Positions 1 through 7,284 of a DNA stretch of 24,014 nucleotides are shown here, piece by piece. The DNA is from Paracoccaceae bacterium. GTDB lineage: Bacteria > Pseudomonadota > Alphaproteobacteria > Rhodobacterales > Rhodobacteraceae. Positions within the stretch are counted from its first letter, which is position 1; the number at the start of each line of letters is the position of its first letter. The notes beneath the pieces were generated by a model. That model did not search any database. It was not told the DNA's origin and saw only the letters and a program-made list of their open reading frames with translations. Position numbers and translations under genes: made by a program. Location: contig QKHF01000150.1 of assembly GCA_003250135.1 (NCBI GenBank), forward strand, positions 1 to 24,014, in the 5' to 3' direction.

Positions 1-164
1 TCCGGCGCGCCCTTCGGCTGGCCGGCCCGCGCCTCCTTGATCGCGCGACTGGCGTCGAGGATCGCCCTCAGGTCCGCCGGCGCCACCGCGTGCAGGTCAA
101 GAAAATGCCGGTCGCCCGAGGGCAGCTCAGTCGCCGGTTCGCCATAGGCGTCGAAGACGTTCAT
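1..164 (-). CDS. argF: Ornithine carbamoyltransferase, N-terminal fragment (runs off left edge)
   Basis: Only the first 54 codons are in the window. The translation has HFLDL at residues 20-24, a helix around LRAILDAS and then IKEAR followed by KGAP, the usual opening of ornithine carbamoyltransferases, which transfer carbamoyl phosphate to ornithine to make citrulline in arginine synthesis. The start at 164 overlaps the argD stop as ATGA, which favours translational coupling and decides the start. This start gives a 19-residue extension before HFLDL compared with many family members. Catalytic motifs (STRT, HCLP) lie outside the window, so the call rests on the N-terminal motif and on argD next to it. 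Confidence 0.85.
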   Translation of the reverse strand, partial: MNVFDAYGEPATELPSGDRHFLDLHAVAPADLRAILDASRAIKEARAGQPKGAP

Positions 165-1345
165 GAGCCGTCCTCGGCCTGGATCCTGGCGCAGGCGGCC
201 TCCAGCCGGCGCAGCGCCTCCTCCACATCCTCCATCTCGATGTTGAGCGGCGGCAGCAGCCGGGCGACGTTCTCGCCCGCGGGCACCAGGATCAGCTTCG
301 CGTCGCGCGCCGCGCCGATGAACTTGCCCACATCGACCTTGCATTTGAGGCCCAACATCAGCCCCTCGCCGCGCACCATCTCGAGCACGTCCGGATAGGT
401 CTCGGTCAGCGCCGCGAGGCCCTGCCGCAGCCGTCCTGCCACCTGGCTGACATGGTCGAGGAACCCGTCCTCGGTCATCACGTCGAGCACGGCGTTGCCG
501 ACCGCCATGGCCAGCGGGTTGCCGCCATAGGTCGACCCGTGCGCGCCAGTGGTCATGCCGCTCGCCGCGTTCTCAGTCGCCAGGCATGCGCCCAGCGGGA
601 AGCCGCCGCCGATGCCCTTGGCCACCGCCATGATGTCAGGCGTCGCGCCGGACCATTCATGCGCGAACAGCTTGCCGGTGCGCCCGTATCCGCACTGCAC
701 CTCGTCATAGATCAGCAGGAGTCCGTGCTCGTCGCAGAGCGCCCTCAGCGCGCGCAGATCGTCGGCGGGCACCGGGCGTATGCCGCCCTCGCCCTGCACC
801 GGCTCGATCAGGATCGCCGCCGTCTCAGGCCCGATCGCGGCCTTGACCGCCTCCAGATCGCCGAAGGGCAGGTGGTCGAAGCCCGGCAGAAGCGGCTCGA
901 ACCCCTTGGTCAGCTTCTCCGCCCCCGCCGCCGAGATCGTGGCGATGGTCCGGCCGTGGAACGAGCCTTCGAACGTGATGATCCGGTGCCGCTCAGGCTC
1001 TCCCTTGGCGGAGAAATGCTTGCGCGCCGTCTTGATCGCGCATTCCAGCGCTTCCGCACCCGAATTGCAGAAGAACACCGTGTCGGCGAAGGTCAGCGCG
1101 ACCAGCCGCTCCGCCAGTTTCTGCTGCCCCGGAATGTTGTAGAGGTTCGAGCAATGCCACAGGCGTCGCGCCTGATCCTCCAGCGCGGCGACGAGGCGCG
1201 GATTCGCGTGACCCAGACAGTTGACGGCGACGCCGGCGCCGAAGTCCAGGTAACGATCCTCTTTCTCATCGATCAGCCAGGGGCCCTCTCCCTTCACGAA
1301 AGACAGGGGCGCCCGCGCATAGGTCGGAAGGACGGGCGTGATCAC
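161..1345 (-). CDS. argD: Acetylornithine aminotransferase (class III, PLP-dependent)
   Basis: A 394-residue class III aminotransferase that converts N-acetylglutamate semialdehyde to N-acetylornithine, and often also acts on succinyl-diaminopimelate, in the cytoplasm. Visible motifs: FGAGVAVNCLGHANP near residues 35-49, the PLP phosphate-binding NSGAEA at 94-99, YDEVQCGYGRTG at 213-224 with the PLP-contacting Asp, and the Schiff-base lysine K243 in AVAKGIGGGFP. Length is normal for ArgD. Its stop overlaps the argF start by ATGA, so the two form an argDF operon. A class III aminotransferase of another specificity cannot be excluded by motif alone, but the argF neighbour makes ArgD by far the best call. 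Confidence 0.95.
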   Translation of the reverse strand: MITPVLPTYARAPLSFVKGEGPWLIDEKEDRYLDFGAGVAVNCLGHANPRLVAALEDQARRLWHCSNLYNIPGQQKLAERLVALTFADTVFFCNSGAEALECAIKTARKHFSAKGEPERHRIITFEGSFHGRTIATISAAGAEKLTKGFEPLLPGFDHLPFGDLEAVKAAIGPETAAILIEPVQGEGGIRPVPADDLRALRALCDEHGLLLIYDEVQCGYGRTGKLFAHEWSGATPDIMAVAKGIGGGFPLGACLATENAASGMTTGAHGSTYGGNPLAMAVGNAVLDVMTEDGFLDHVSQVAGRLRQGLAALTETYPDVLEMVRGEGLMLGLKCKVDVGKFIGAARDAKLILVPAGENVARLLPPLNIEMEDVEEALRRLEAACARIQAEDGS

Positions 1346-1384
1346 CGCGATGTTCCTTTTGCTTCAGGCCGCTTGAAATGCGCA

Positions 1385-1415
1385 ACGCCCCACCGGCGGC
1401 CGCTGGGTGGGGCGT
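1385..1415 (-). terminator. Hairpin between the ABC permease gene and argD (weak terminator or attenuator)
   Basis: A perfect 10-bp stem (1385-1394 with 1406-1415) closes an 11-nt loop in the 130-nt gap between the permease stop and the argD start. On the minus strand it is followed only by TTGCGCATTT rather than a clean U-tract, so it may be a weak terminator, an attenuator before argD or an mRNA stability element. The symmetry is seen directly; the function is inferred. Confidence 0.45.
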
Positions 1416-1475
1416 AGGGGGCCGGATTATTGTTTTCCTGTGCCGACGGTGTCAATCCGCACGGGCGCCGCGCCG

Positions 1476-2303
1476 TCAGCCCTTCAGCTTGTAGCCGGTC
1501 TGGAACATCCGCCAGCACAGCGCCCAGAGCGCGGCGTTCACCCCTGCGGTCACGGCGAGCGCCAGCCAGGGCGAGGCGTCGCTGGCCCCAAGCGCGCCGA
1601 ACCGGAACCCGTCGATCAGGTAGAAGAACGGGTTCAGATGGCTGATGGTCCAGAACGGCTCGGGCAGCACCTCGATCGAGTAGAACGTGCCGGACAGGAA
1701 GGAGAGGGGTGTCACCACGAAATTGGTGATCGCCGCCATCTGGTCGAACTTGTCCGCCACGATCCCCGCGGCGACGCCGATCAGAGACAGCATCAGCCCG
1801 CCCATAAGCACGAAGACCAGCGCCCAGACGGGATGCGCCAGCCGCGCCTCGGTGAAGGGAAAGATCAGGAGCGCGACTGATGCGGCCACGAACAGCCCCC
1901 GCGTCGCGCCGCCCGCCGCGTAGCCCAGCGTCAGCTCGGCCGCGGACAGGGGCGGCATCAGCGTGTCGACGATATTGCCCTGCACTTTCGAGATCATGAT
2001 CGAGGAGGAGGTGTTGGCGAAGGCGTTCTGGATCACCGACATCATCACCAGCCCCGGCGCGATGAAGGTGGCGAAGTCGAACCCCTCCACATCGCCGCGG
2101 TCGCCGCCGAAGGCGAGGGTGAAGACGATCATGAAGAGCGCGGCCGTGGCCATGGGCGCGGCCAGCGTCTGGGTCCAGACCTTGACGAAGCGCTGCACCT
2201 CGCGGACGTAGAGCGTCCAGACGCCCAGCCGGTTCCAGCGGCCGAAGCGGCGCTCGCCGCGCCTCAGGCCGGGATGGAGATCTTCGCGCGAAACCGTGGT
2301 CAT
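1476..2303 (-). CDS. ABC-2 type transporter permease
   Basis: A 275-residue inner-membrane protein of the ABC-2 permease family (the family of YadH and of the NodJ/Wzm exporters). After a basic cytoplasmic N-terminus (about residues 1-45) there are roughly six hydrophobic segments, near 48-66, 78-97, 125-148, 158-180, 190-212 and 245-265, with the typical PP and NPFFYLIDGFRFG stretch before the last one. The start follows a GGAAGAG ribosome site by about 5 nt. No ATPase gene lies beside it, so the partner nucleotide-binding subunit must be encoded elsewhere and the substrate cannot be told. It is read in the same direction as argD but is separated from it by 130 nt and a hairpin. It is divergent from gcrA. 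Confidence 0.85.
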   Translation of the reverse strand: MTTVSREDLHPGLRRGERRFGRWNRLGVWTLYVREVQRFVKVWTQTLAAPMATAALFMIVFTLAFGGDRGDVEGFDFATFIAPGLVMMSVIQNAFANTSSSIMISKVQGNIVDTLMPPLSAAELTLGYAAGGATRGLFVAASVALLIFPFTEARLAHPVWALVFVLMGGLMLSLIGVAAGIVADKFDQMAAITNFVVTPLSFLSGTFYSIEVLPEPFWTISHLNPFFYLIDGFRFGALGASDASPWLALAVTAGVNAALWALCWRMFQTGYKLKG

Positions 2304-2338
2304 GTTCGCTCTTCCACTTGCGGTTCGGGGGCGGCCCG

Positions 2339-2366
2339 TTGTATCCCCCGCGCGCAGGATTACAAT
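2339..2366 (+). promoter_or_regulatory. Candidate gcrA promoter
   Basis: A TACAAT -10 hexamer at 2361-2366 (5 of 6 to consensus) sits 16 nt after a poor -35 candidate TTGTAT at 2339-2344. Transcription would start near 2373 and give a leader of about 60 nt. It lies in the 128-nt divergent gap between the permease gene and gcrA. I saw no GANTC methylation site in this gap. Confidence 0.4.
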
Positions 2367-2431
2367 AGAGGCTTGGCCCCGCCGACATGACGAGGGGCTG
2401 CGTTGCGTCGGATCGCGAAAGGACCTCTCGA

Positions 2432-3013
2432 ATGGCTTGGACGGATGAACGGGTCGAAAAGCTCCGCCAGATGTGGAACGAGGGCATGAGCGCCAGCCAG
2501 ATCGCGAAGTCTCTGGGCGGCGTCACCCGCAATGCGGTGATCGGCAAGGTGCATCGCCTCGGCCTTTCCAATCGCACCTCCTCCAAGCCGGCGACCGCAG
2601 CCGACTCCGTGGCTGAGGCGCCCGCTGTGGAAAAACCCGCCGTCGCGCCCGCGCCCAAAGCGGCGGCTGAGCCTGCGCCGAAGCCGAAGGTGGAGGTCGC
2701 GCCGCCGCCTCCGCCGCGTCCGGCCGCGCCGGTGAATGTGCGAGAGCCGCGGCCCCCGATGGAGACGCCGGTCACCGCCGATCTCGCGGCCATCGACGCG
2801 AAGGCGAAGAAGATCTCGCTCTTGGAGTTGACCGAGCGGACCTGCAAATGGCCCATCGGCGACCCGACCTCGGATGATTTCCACTTCTGCGGCCAGCCCG
2901 CCCACCCCGGCAAGCCCTATTGCGAGGCGCATGTCGCCATCGCCTTCCAGCCGATGTCCTCGCGCCGCGAGCGGGAGCGGGAGCGCGCGCGCGCGCAGCA
3001 GGCGCGCACCTAG
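2432..3013 (+). CDS. gcrA: GcrA family cell-cycle transcriptional regulator
   Basis: A 193-residue protein opening with MAWTDERVEKLRQMW and continuing through SASQIAKSLGG and TRNAVIGKVHRLGLS (about residues 1-50), the DNA-binding helix-turn-helix of GcrA. A Pro/Ala/Lys-rich linker follows (about 55-120). The C-terminal segment LLELTERTCKWPIGDP through FCGQP and YCEAHVAIAFQP (about 132-178) is the conserved domain that in Caulobacter contacts sigma-70. GcrA acts with CcrM methylation at GANTC sites to drive S-phase genes. The start at 2432, not an upstream in-frame ATG at 2387, is chosen because it matches the family start and follows AAAGGA at 2418-2423. It is convergent with phoB across a shared terminator. 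Confidence 0.95.
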   Translation: MAWTDERVEKLRQMWNEGMSASQIAKSLGGVTRNAVIGKVHRLGLSNRTSSKPATAADSVAEAPAVEKPAVAPAPKAAAEPAPKPKVEVAPPPPPRPAAPVNVREPRPPMETPVTADLAAIDAKAKKISLLELTERTCKWPIGDPTSDDFHFCGQPAHPGKPYCEAHVAIAFQPMSSRRERERERARAQQART

Positions 3014-3041
3014 CCGCCCCGGCGGCCCGATCGTCAGACGC

Positions 3042-3067
3042 AAAAAAGGGGCGCGCCGCGCCCCTTT
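3042..3067 (-). terminator. Strong terminator of the pst-pho operon, also usable by gcrA
   Basis: A 10-bp stem, 3045-3054 with 3058-3067, closes a 3-nt loop. Read on the minus strand it ends in a run of six U residues (3047-3042), a textbook intrinsic terminator for phoB and the genes upstream of it. On the plus strand TTTCTCATTT follows, so it probably also stops gcrA transcription. Confidence 0.85.
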
Positions 3068-3090
3068 CTCATTTCAGCCTCCGGCAAAGC

Positions 3091-3783
3091 TCAGCTGTAG
3101 GTCTCGTCCAGCGCATAGCCCGCGGCGCGGACCGTGCGGATCGGGTCCTTCTCCCCGCGCCGGTTCAGCGCTTTCCTCAACCGGCCCACATGCACGTCGA
3201 CCGTGCGCGCCTCCACATAGACGTCGCGGCCCCAGACGAGGTCCAGCAACTGCTCGCGCGAGTAGACCCGGCCCGGACGCTGCAGCAGGCAGTCCAGCAA
3301 GCGGAACTCGGTCGGGCCCAGATGCACCTCGCGCTGGCCGCGTCGCACGCGCCGGCGCTCACGGTCTAGAATGATGTCGCCGAAGGTCGCCACGTCGCCC
3401 GACAGGGTGGGGCGGGTCCGCCGCAGCACCGCGCGCAGCCGCGCCATCAGCTCGGTCATCGAGAACGGCTTGGTCAGGTAATCGTCCGCGCCGGTGTCGA
3501 GCCCGCGGATTCGGTCGTCTTCCTCGCCCCGCGCGGTCAGCATGATGACCGGCAGGTTCCGGGTCTCAGCCGACGCGCGGATCTGGCGGCAAATCTCGAT
3601 GCCCGACACTTTCGGAAGCATCCAGTCCAGAAGCACGAGATCGGGGCTCTCCTCCTCGATCTTGATCAACGCCTCCTCGCCATCCGTGGCGATTTCGACG
3701 TCGAACCCTTCCTTGGAGATGTTGTATTCGAGAAGAGCGCACAGCGCCTCCTCATCCTCGACGACTAGTATCCGCGCGCGCAT
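3091..3783 (-). CDS. phoB: Phosphate regulon response regulator PhoB
   Basis: A 230-residue OmpR/PhoB-type response regulator. The receiver domain (about residues 1-120) has the acidic VVEDEE at 7-12, phospho-acceptor D53 in LVLLDWMLP, T83 and K105 in YLTKPF. The C-terminal winged helix (about 130-228) has GPTEFRLLDCLLQRPGRVYSREQ and the RTVDVHVGRLRKAL recognition region. When phosphorylated by PhoR it binds Pho boxes and activates phosphate-starvation genes. The start follows GGAGG by about 10 nt. It is the last gene of the module, 34 nt after phoU, which makes it likely to be co-transcribed and autoregulated. Family members are similar, but the pst/phoU/phoR context settles PhoB. Confidence 0.97.
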   Translation of the reverse strand: MRARILVVEDEEALCALLEYNISKEGFDVEIATDGEEALIKIEEESPDLVLLDWMLPKVSGIEICRQIRASAETRNLPVIMLTARGEEDDRIRGLDTGADDYLTKPFSMTELMARLRAVLRRTRPTLSGDVATFGDIILDRERRRVRRGQREVHLGPTEFRLLDCLLQRPGRVYSREQLLDLVWGRDVYVEARTVDVHVGRLRKALNRRGEKDPIRTVRAAGYALDETYS

Positions 3784-3817
3784 GTCTTCAAGCCTCCGGT
3801 CAGATCATGCGTAGGGG

Positions 3818-4531
3818 TCAATCGGGCATGTCGACGGCGATGTCGGCGTCGATCGGATCGCCTTTCGGCCGGTCGTCGCCCAACTGCTCGCCCTCGACGA
3901 TGTAGTAGGTCATCTCGGCGATGAAGGTGGAGTGGTCGCCGATCCGCTCCAGGTTCTTGGCCACGAACATCAGCTGCGAGCAGACGCCGATCGTCCGTGG
4001 GTCCTCCATCATGTAGGTCAGGATCTCGCGAAACAGGCTGTTATAGGTGACGTCGACCTCCACATCGCGCCGCCAGACGCTGACCGCCAGCGGCGTGTCG
4101 CGAGAAGTATAGGCGTCCAGCACCTCGCTCAGCTGGCCCAGCACCTGCCGGCCCATGCGCACGACCGGGGCGACGACCAGAAGCGGGCGATGCTGGCTGA
4201 GGATGTCGGCGACGCGGGCGATGCTCTTGGAGAGATCTCCGATCCGCTCCAGCGTCGAAGCGACCTTCAGCGCCGCCACGGTGTCCCGGAGGTCGGTCGC
4301 CACCGGCTGGCGCAGAGCGAGGGTGCGGATCGCCGCCTCCTCGATCTCCATCTCCATTTCGTCGAGTTTCTTGTCGCCCTTGACGACCTCGGCCGCCAGT
4401 TCGACGTCGCGCTGCGCGATGGCTTTGAGCGCGCTGGAGAGCTGCTCTTCCGCCAGGCCGCCCATTTCGGCGATCTTGCGGTTCAGCAACTGCAGGTCTG
4501 AATCAAACGCGGATACGATATGGGGTCCCAT
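3818..4531 (-). CDS. phoU: Phosphate signalling regulator PhoU
   Basis: A 237-residue cytoplasmic all-helical protein with two tandem PhoU repeats, about residues 15-105 and 118-215. Each carries the family metal-cluster signature: LERIGDLSKSIA in the first half and LERIGDHSTFIAE in the second. PhoU links the Pst importer to PhoR and keeps the Pho regulon off when phosphate is plentiful. Length matches the usual 220-240 residues. It lies 38 nt after pstB and 34 nt before phoB on the same strand, so it is part of the operon. Confidence 0.97.
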   Translation of the reverse strand: MGPHIVSAFDSDLQLLNRKIAEMGGLAEEQLSSALKAIAQRDVELAAEVVKGDKKLDEMEMEIEEAAIRTLALRQPVATDLRDTVAALKVASTLERIGDLSKSIARVADILSQHRPLLVVAPVVRMGRQVLGQLSEVLDAYTSRDTPLAVSVWRRDVEVDVTYNSLFREILTYMMEDPRTIGVCSQLMFVAKNLERIGDHSTFIAEMTYYIVEGEQLGDDRPKGDPIDADIAVDMPD

Positions 4532-4569
4532 GACCTGATCCTGTCCTTACTCTTCGCCCGATGAAGCGC

Positions 4570-5445
4570 CTAGCCGATGCGCCCAGTGATGTAGTCCTGG
4601 GTGCGCTTGTCATGCGGGTTGGTGAAAATCTTGGTGGTGTCGTCGTACTCGACCAGATGGCCGAGGTGGAAAAACGCCGTCTTCTGGCTGACGCGCGCCG
4701 CCTGCTGCATGGAGTGCGTGACGATGACGATCGAGTAGTTCTCGCGCAGCTCGTGGATCAGCTCCTCGACGCGCGCGGTGGCGATCGGGTCCAGCGCCGA
4801 GCAGGGCTCATCCATCAGCAGCACCTCGGGCGCCGTGGCGATGGCGCGGGCGATGCAAAGCCGCTGCTGCTGGCCGCCCGACAGTCCGGTGCCCGGCTGG
4901 TCCAGTCGGTCGGAGACCTCGCCCCAGAGCGAGGCGCGGCGCAGCGACTGCTCCACCACGTCATCGAGATCGGCCTTGTTGCGCACCAGCCCGTGGATGC
5001 GCGGGCCATAGGCCACGTTGTCATAGATCGACTTCGGAAACGGGTTCGGCTTCTGGAACACCATGCCGACCCGCGCGCGCAGCTGAACGGGGTCGACCTT
5101 GGCGTCGTAGATGTCCTCGCCATCCAGCGTCAGTTCGCCGGTGACGCGGCAGATGTCGATGGTGTCGTTCATCCGGTTCAGACAGCGCAGGAAGGTGGAC
5201 TTGCCGCAGCCCGACGGGCCGATGAATGCGGTCACCGTGTTGTCGAGGATGTCGACGTCGACGTTCTTGATGGCGTGGTTGTCGCCATAGAAGACGTCGC
5301 AGCTCCGCGCCGTCATCTTCAGCTCTGGCGCCGTCCTTGCGCTGGCCGAGGGAATGCGTGCGACCGCGCCGGTCTCGGCCGGGGCGTCTCCGCCCAGGTC
5401 TTCTGCGACAGTCATGCCAGAATCTCCACTTTCCATTTCCGTCAT
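4570..5445 (-). CDS. pstB: Phosphate ABC transporter ATP-binding protein PstB
   Basis: A 291-residue ABC ATPase that powers phosphate import. Walker A GPSGCGKS at 76-83, Q-loop Q131 in MVFQKPNPFP, signature LSGGQQQ at 188-194, Walker B LLMDEP at 209-214 and switch H244 are all intact. The FQKPNPFP and CSALDP segments are typical of PstB. The first 40 or so residues are a nonconserved polar extension. Internal ATGs at codons 4 and 11 are alternative starts, and codon 11 follows a GTGGAG site by about 7 nt, so the true start may be 5415. The gene begins 7 nt after the pstA stop. Confidence 0.97.
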   Translation of the reverse strand: MTEMESGDSGMTVAEDLGGDAPAETGAVARIPSASARTAPELKMTARSCDVFYGDNHAIKNVDVDILDNTVTAFIGPSGCGKSTFLRCLNRMNDTIDICRVTGELTLDGEDIYDAKVDPVQLRARVGMVFQKPNPFPKSIYDNVAYGPRIHGLVRNKADLDDVVEQSLRRASLWGEVSDRLDQPGTGLSGGQQQRLCIARAIATAPEVLLMDEPCSALDPIATARVEELIHELRENYSIVIVTHSMQQAARVSQKTAFFHLGHLVEYDDTTKIFTNPHDKRTQDYITGRIG

Positions 5446-5452
5446 ATTCGTC

Positions 5453-7270
5453 TCACCAGCGCCGCTCGAAGCGTTTGCGCAGGAACACGGCCAGCGCGTT
5501 CATCGCAATCAGGAACAACAATAGCACGCAAATCGCGGCGGCGGTCCGCATCTCGAACGCGCGCTCGGGCACGTCCGACCAGGAGTAGACCTGCACCGGA
5601 AGCACCGTGGCGTTCGAGGTGACGCCCGTGGGCACGTCGGCGATGAAGGCGACCATGCCGATCATGATCAGCGGCGCGGTCTCGCCCAGCGCGCGGGCCA
5701 TGCCCAGAATGGCGCCGGTCATGATGCCGGGCATCGCCAGCGGCAGCACGTGGTGAAAACTGGTCTGCACCCGGCTGGCGCCCAGGCCAAGCGCAGCGTC
5801 CCGGATCGAGGGCGGCACGGCGTTGATCGCCGCGCGCGAGACGATGATGATCGTCGGCAAGGTCATCAACGCCAGCACGAACCCGCCCGCCAGAGGCGCC
5901 GAGCGCGGCAGGAAGCCGCCGATCTCGATGGTTGACCCGAAGATGGTCACGGGGATGCCGGCGACGAAGATCGCGAGCCCCAGCAGGCCGAACACGATCG
6001 AAGGCACCGCCGCGAGGTTGTTGATGTTGACTTCGATGAAGTCCGTCAGCCGGCTCTTCTTGGCGAATTCCTCAAGATAGATCGCCGCCATCACTCCGGT
6101 GGGGAAGGACAGGGCGAACGTCACCAGCATGGTCCAGAACGATCCGACGGCGGCGCCCCAGATGCCCGCCAGTTCCGCGTCGCGGCTGTCGGCCGACTGG
6201 AAGAACCGCCAGTTGAACACGGTGTCGACCCGGCCCTCGTCCTCAAGCGACTGAACCCAGACCACCTGCTGGTCCGAGACCTTGCGCGCCTGCTCCGGCG
6301 TCTCCAGCACATGCAGGCGCCAGCTTCCGGCGGGCGCCGCGTCAGCGCTCTGCAGCGGGCTCAGCGCCTCACCCTTGATGCGACCCTCGGACACCTCGCT
6401 CGCTTTCACCCAGCCGCCATTCACCTCGATCAGGACCGAGGGCATGGTCTCATCCAGCGGCTCGGTTCCGCCCTGCGCGCGGCCGCGCGCCTCCAGCGCC
6501 TCCGCTTCCGCCGCGACGCGGGCGCGGGTCTCCTCGAACCCCGAGGCCTGCGTCAGCAGCGCCTCCCGCTCCTCTCCAGAGGCGGCCGCGGCCTGCTCCC
6601 GCATCACCCGGGCGCCGTTCGCCTGCCGCGCGGCTTCGGCCCGCAGCCGGTCGGCGCGGTCGAACAGCGTCTGTTTGGCCATGGTGAGCTGGCCCGAGAA
6701 ATCCTTCGCGGTCGAGAGCAGCTCGATCTCGCCTTCGGTTCCCGTTGGCGACAGAGCGCCCGTGACGCCGATGGTCGACAACTCGCCGAAATAGCCTTTC
6801 ACGAAGAGGTCGACGTCGTCCGAGGCGAGGAAACGGGCGTCCACGCTCTGGCCGATCAGCGACGGGTCAGCGACCACCATGTCGCGCAGGTCCAGCGCCG
6901 CGCCGGCGCTGACCAAGTCGTTGAGTTCGCGCCGCGCCTTGCGGTCAGTGACGCTGGGAAAGGCGGCGCGCACCGCGTCACGCGCAATGGTGCTGTACCG
7001 GGCCTTGCGAATGACCTCGGGATCGCCCGAAAGGGTCGGGTCGATCGCCTCGGCCGACAGCTCCACCGGCAGGGTGATGTAGGTCTCAGTCAGCGCGCCG
7101 GTCGCCTTGCCGACCACCGTTGACATGAGCGCCGCCAGCGCCAGGCCCGCCGCGCCGATCGCCGCGATCCCGTAGACTTTCAGCCGGAACTCCGCAGCGC
7201 GCCGCCGCGCCATGCGCTTTCGGGACGCGGGCGAACTGTGCTCCAGGGTGAGGGCAGCCATATCGACCAT
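5453..7270 (-). CDS. pstA: Phosphate ABC transporter permease PstA, long form with helical insertion
   Basis: A 605-residue inner-membrane permease, about twice the length of E. coli PstA. A basic N-terminus and one membrane segment (about 33-52) lead into a large, presumably periplasmic region like that of alphaproteobacterial PstA proteins (DUF3333). A charged Ala/Glu/Arg-rich stretch at about 187-268 looks like a long helix or coiled coil. The permease domain follows, with membrane segments near 372-396, 418-440, 461-480, 515-540 and 575-597. The EAA-type coupling loop is AALGLGASR onward at about 492-516, where PstB docks. The start follows AGAGGGAA and lies 14 nt after pstC. The function is secure; the role of the insertion is unknown. 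Confidence 0.95.
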   Translation of the reverse strand: MVDMAALTLEHSSPASRKRMARRRAAEFRLKVYGIAAIGAAGLALAALMSTVVGKATGALTETYITLPVELSAEAIDPTLSGDPEVIRKARYSTIARDAVRAAFPSVTDRKARRELNDLVSAGAALDLRDMVVADPSLIGQSVDARFLASDDVDLFVKGYFGELSTIGVTGALSPTGTEGEIELLSTAKDFSGQLTMAKQTLFDRADRLRAEAARQANGARVMREQAAAASGEEREALLTQASGFEETRARVAAEAEALEARGRAQGGTEPLDETMPSVLIEVNGGWVKASEVSEGRIKGEALSPLQSADAAPAGSWRLHVLETPEQARKVSDQQVVWVQSLEDEGRVDTVFNWRFFQSADSRDAELAGIWGAAVGSFWTMLVTFALSFPTGVMAAIYLEEFAKKSRLTDFIEVNINNLAAVPSIVFGLLGLAIFVAGIPVTIFGSTIEIGGFLPRSAPLAGGFVLALMTLPTIIIVSRAAINAVPPSIRDAALGLGASRVQTSFHHVLPLAMPGIMTGAILGMARALGETAPLIMIGMVAFIADVPTGVTSNATVLPVQVYSWSDVPERAFEMRTAAAICVLLLFLIAMNALAVFLRKRFERRW

Positions 7271-7284
7271 GGATCAGTTCCCTC

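Noticed and set aside
2304..2431. CcrM/GcrA-type GANTC control of gcrA
   Set aside because: No GANTC was found in the divergent gap upstream of gcrA.
1342..2913. Minus-strand 523-codon frame spanning the permease gene and gcrA
   Set aside because: It overlaps two well-supported genes out of frame and its translation is compositionally biased.
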